Of a stretch of DNA of 64,000 nucleotides, positions 62,567 to 64,000 are shown one piece after another. The translations under genes were made by a program, and so were the position numbers. Source of the DNA: an uncultured Eudoraea sp. (GTDB taxonomy: Bacteria; Bacteroidota; Bacteroidia; Flavobacteriales; Flavobacteriaceae); assembly GCF_947260015.1 (NCBI RefSeq), contig NZ_CAMYOM010000012.1:1-64000 (forward strand). Reading direction: 5' to 3'. Below the pieces are notes generated by a model, which saw only the letters and a list, made by a program, of their open reading frames with translations, did no database searches and was not told the DNA's origin. Position 1 is the first letter of the stretch, and each line of letters starts with the position of its first letter.

Positions 62567-63525
62567 TGGGCTATATTAAAGAATGAATCCACAAATTCAT
62601 ATTTATTGAATACCTGAAGATCCTCTATTCCTTCCCCTACACCAATATATTTAACCGGAATCTTAAACTGATCTGAAATACCAATGACTACTCCCCCTTT
62701 GGCCGTACCATCTAATTTTGTTACTGCTAATGAAGTTACCTCTGTAGCCTTTGTAAACTCTTTAGCCTGTTCAAATGCGTTTTGTCCGGTAGATCCGTCA
62801 AGTACCAAAAGTACTTCATGTGGTGCATCCTCAATGACTTTTTGCATAACCCGCTTTACCTTGCCAAGTTCATTCATTAAATTGACTTTATTATGCAATC
62901 TGCCAGCGGTATCAATCAAAACAACATCTGCACCCTGGGTAACGGCCGAACTTAAGGTATCAAAGGCAACAGAAGCAGGATCGCTGCCCATTTTTTGTTT
63001 CACTAAAGGTACCTCTACACGATCTGCCCAAACCTGCAGCTGATCTATAGCGGCGGCCCTAAAAGTATCAGCTGCCCCTATTACAACTTGAAGTCCTTGT
63101 TTTTTAAACTGATAGGCCAGTTTTCCTATGGTGGTGGTTTTACCTACCCCATTAACACCAACAACCATAATAACGTATGGTTTTTTGTTCTTAGGCACAC
63201 TGAATTCTTCCTCTTCACCCACATGAGTTTCTGATAATAGACCTGCAATTTCTTCCCGGAGAATTCCGTTCAGTTCATCGGTGCCCATATATTTATCCCT
63301 GGAAACCCTTGCCTCAATACGTTCAATAATTTTTAGTGTCGTGTTCACTCCAACATCAGAAGTCACTAAAACTTCTTCCAGATTATCCAAAACGTCATCG
63401 TCTACTTTGGATTTACCAGCTACAGCCTTGCTTAGTTTGGATAAAAAACTGGTTTTAGTTTTCTCTAATCCTTTGTCTAAGGTCTCTTTATTCCGGGATG
63501 TAAATATTTTTTTAAATAAGCTCAT
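62563..63525 (-). CDS. ftsY: Signal recognition particle receptor FtsY
   Basis: 320 aa, SRP-GTPase with the short N-terminus usual in Bacteroidota (no acidic A domain). N domain about 20-100; G domain with GVNGVGKTTTIGKLA, DTAGRLHN and TKLDGTAKGG. It targets membrane proteins to the Sec translocon. It follows the rpmB-rpmG-DUF4295 genes and is separated from them by a terminator-like hairpin. Confidence 0.97.
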   Translation of the reverse strand: MSLFKKIFTSRNKETLDKGLEKTKTSFLSKLSKAVAGKSKVDDDVLDNLEEVLVTSDVGVNTTLKIIERIEARVSRDKYMGTDELNGILREEIAGLLSETHVGEEEEFSVPKNKKPYVIMVVGVNGVGKTTTIGKLAYQFKKQGLQVVIGAADTFRAAAIDQLQVWADRVEVPLVKQKMGSDPASVAFDTLSSAVTQGADVVLIDTAGRLHNKVNLMNELGKVKRVMQKVIEDAPHEVLLVLDGSTGQNAFEQAKEFTKATEVTSLAVTKLDGTAKGGVVIGISDQFKIPVKYIGVGEGIEDLQVFNKYEFVDSFFNIAH

Positions 63526-63567
63526 GTCACCTCAAAAAGTCGTTAGACAAATATATGAAATTAAAAA

Positions 63568-63591
63568 AGCCGCTATCAATAGAAAGCGGCT
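63568..63591 (-). terminator. Terminator of the rpmB-rpmG-DUF4295 operon
   Basis: AGCCGCT (63568-63574) pairs with AGCGGCT (63585-63591). On the minus strand it is followed by a run of seven T-rich bases, so it fits an intrinsic terminator 25 bp past the DUF4295 stop. Confidence 0.88.
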
Positions 63592-63615
63592 CAGAACTCA
63601 ATTTTAGTCAGTTTG

Positions 63616-63768
63616 TTACTTCTTATTCATCCATTCGTTCACCATTTCCGGTGGCATAACGGATTCTACAAAGGTATAGGCACCTGTTTTAGGTGATTTT
63701 ACCATTTTTATAGCTTTGGTAAGTCTTTTAGAACTAGATTGTAAAGTTGCTACCGTCTTCTTTGCCAT
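63616..63768 (-). CDS. DUF4295 small protein
   Basis: 50 aa: begins MAKKTVATLQSSSKRLTK and ends MPPEMVNEWMNKK. It is very basic, conserved in Bacteroidota and nearly always placed directly after rpmG, which suggests a ribosome-linked role. It starts 6 bp after the rpmG stop. Confidence 0.9.
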   Translation of the reverse strand: MAKKTVATLQSSSKRLTKAIKMVKSPKTGAYTFVESVMPPEMVNEWMNKK

Positions 63769-63774
63769 GCTTTC

Positions 63775-63957
63775 TTATTTTATCTCTTTATGAACAGTCA
63801 TCTTCTTGAGAATAGGATTAAATTTTTTAACCTCTAACCTATCAGGGCTATTCTTCTTGTTCTTGGTTGTAATATATCTGGATGTTCCTGGCATACCAGA
63901 GTTTTTATGCTCTGTACATTCCAATATTACCTGAACTCTGTTTCCTCTTTTTGCCAT
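63775..63957 (-). CDS. rpmG: 50S ribosomal protein L33
   Basis: 60 aa, cytosolic, basic; [18 protein letters not shown] and [10 protein letters not shown] are typical. It lacks the zinc-finger CxxC pairs of the C+ form. Operon with rpmB upstream and DUF4295 downstream. Confidence 0.95.
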   Translation of the reverse strand: MAKRGNRVQVILECTEHKNSGMPGTSRYITTKNKKNSPDRLEVKKFNPILKKMTVHKEIK

Positions 63958-63978
63958 CGTAATCTATATATTGAAGGA

Positions 63979-64000
63979 TTATTTAATCAATCCTTTAGCT
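63979..64000 (-). CDS. rpmB: 50S ribosomal protein L28, C-terminal end only
   Basis: The last 22 bases of the window read on the minus strand as ...AKGLIK and TAA (stop at 63979-63981), the usual end of Bacteroidota L28 before rpmG. The rest of the gene lies beyond the window. Confidence 0.75.

Overview
The window looks like a chromosomal segment of a marine-type member of the Flavobacteriaceae (Bacteroidota). The DNA is AT-rich. Promoters carry the Bacteroidota -7 element (TAnnTTTG-like) and most starts lack a purine-rich ribosome binding site. Protein families point the same way: DUF4295 beside rpmG, SurA-like lipoproteins, an AsmA giant, a fasciclin/ECF pair, crtI-crtB-crtZ behind a CarH/LitR-type regulator, and many universal stress proteins (Usp).

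Layout. 1-4500: a repeat-rich, decaying region with 141-bp and 92-bp tandem repeats, a dispersed palindromic repeat in two copies, a gene remnant, a TonB-C-like/TPR gene pair, a saccharopine-dehydrogenase-like gene and an orphan. 4521-13958: a carbohydrate locus. A six-gene minus-strand operon encodes a complete ABC sugar importer (binding protein, two permeases, ATPase) with two GH130 enzymes, and a GH3 glycosidase is divergent; such importers are unusual in a phylum that mostly uses SusC/SusD. 14476-19973: a 1313-aa AsmA-like protein, a dienelactone-hydrolase-like enzyme and a haem-binding protein. 20634-39099: the stress island (below). 39234: tRNA-Leu(GAG). 39370-41453: DUF1080 lipoprotein and Gfo/Idh/MocA oxidoreductase. 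41627-45314: CarH-like regulator and carotenoid genes. 45374-48833: two TlpA-like proteins (one lacking an active-site Cys) and aconitase. 49082-52371: MoxR ATPase and two SurA/PpiC-type foldases. 52488-64000: mixed housekeeping (rimO, ftsY, DUF4295, rpmG, end of rpmB) with hydrolases, an ECF sigma/anti-sigma pair with a divergent fasciclin protein, and two genes broken by frameshift or nonsense mutations.

The most interesting system is the 18.5-kb block 20634-39099. It holds six tandem-domain Usp proteins, a ribosome-hibernation (HPF/RaiA) protein, thioredoxin, three paralogues of an unnamed ~145-aa helical family, a beta-CASP metallo-RNase, an ATP-cone/PDDEXK protein and an exporter operon. 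It also encodes a LOV-domain histidine kinase with all flavin-contacting residues at phototropin-like spacing, co-oriented with a receiver-Crp/Fnr response regulator. Reading the intergenic regions by eye, I found nine copies of a dyad ATGAY-N4-RTCA(T/G/C). In ten promoters (one site serves two divergent genes) the dyad sits exactly 22 bp upstream of a TAnnTTTA-like -7 element, so its centre would lie near -41.5, as expected for a Crp-type class II activator. Every gene in the block is behind such a promoter, including the operon carrying the kinase and regulator. My reading is a light- and/or redox-controlled dormancy/stress regulon, analogous in content to the mycobacterial DosR regulon, lying next to a second light-control module (CarH-crt). 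The sequence pattern is direct observation; the regulator assignment and the physiology are inference.
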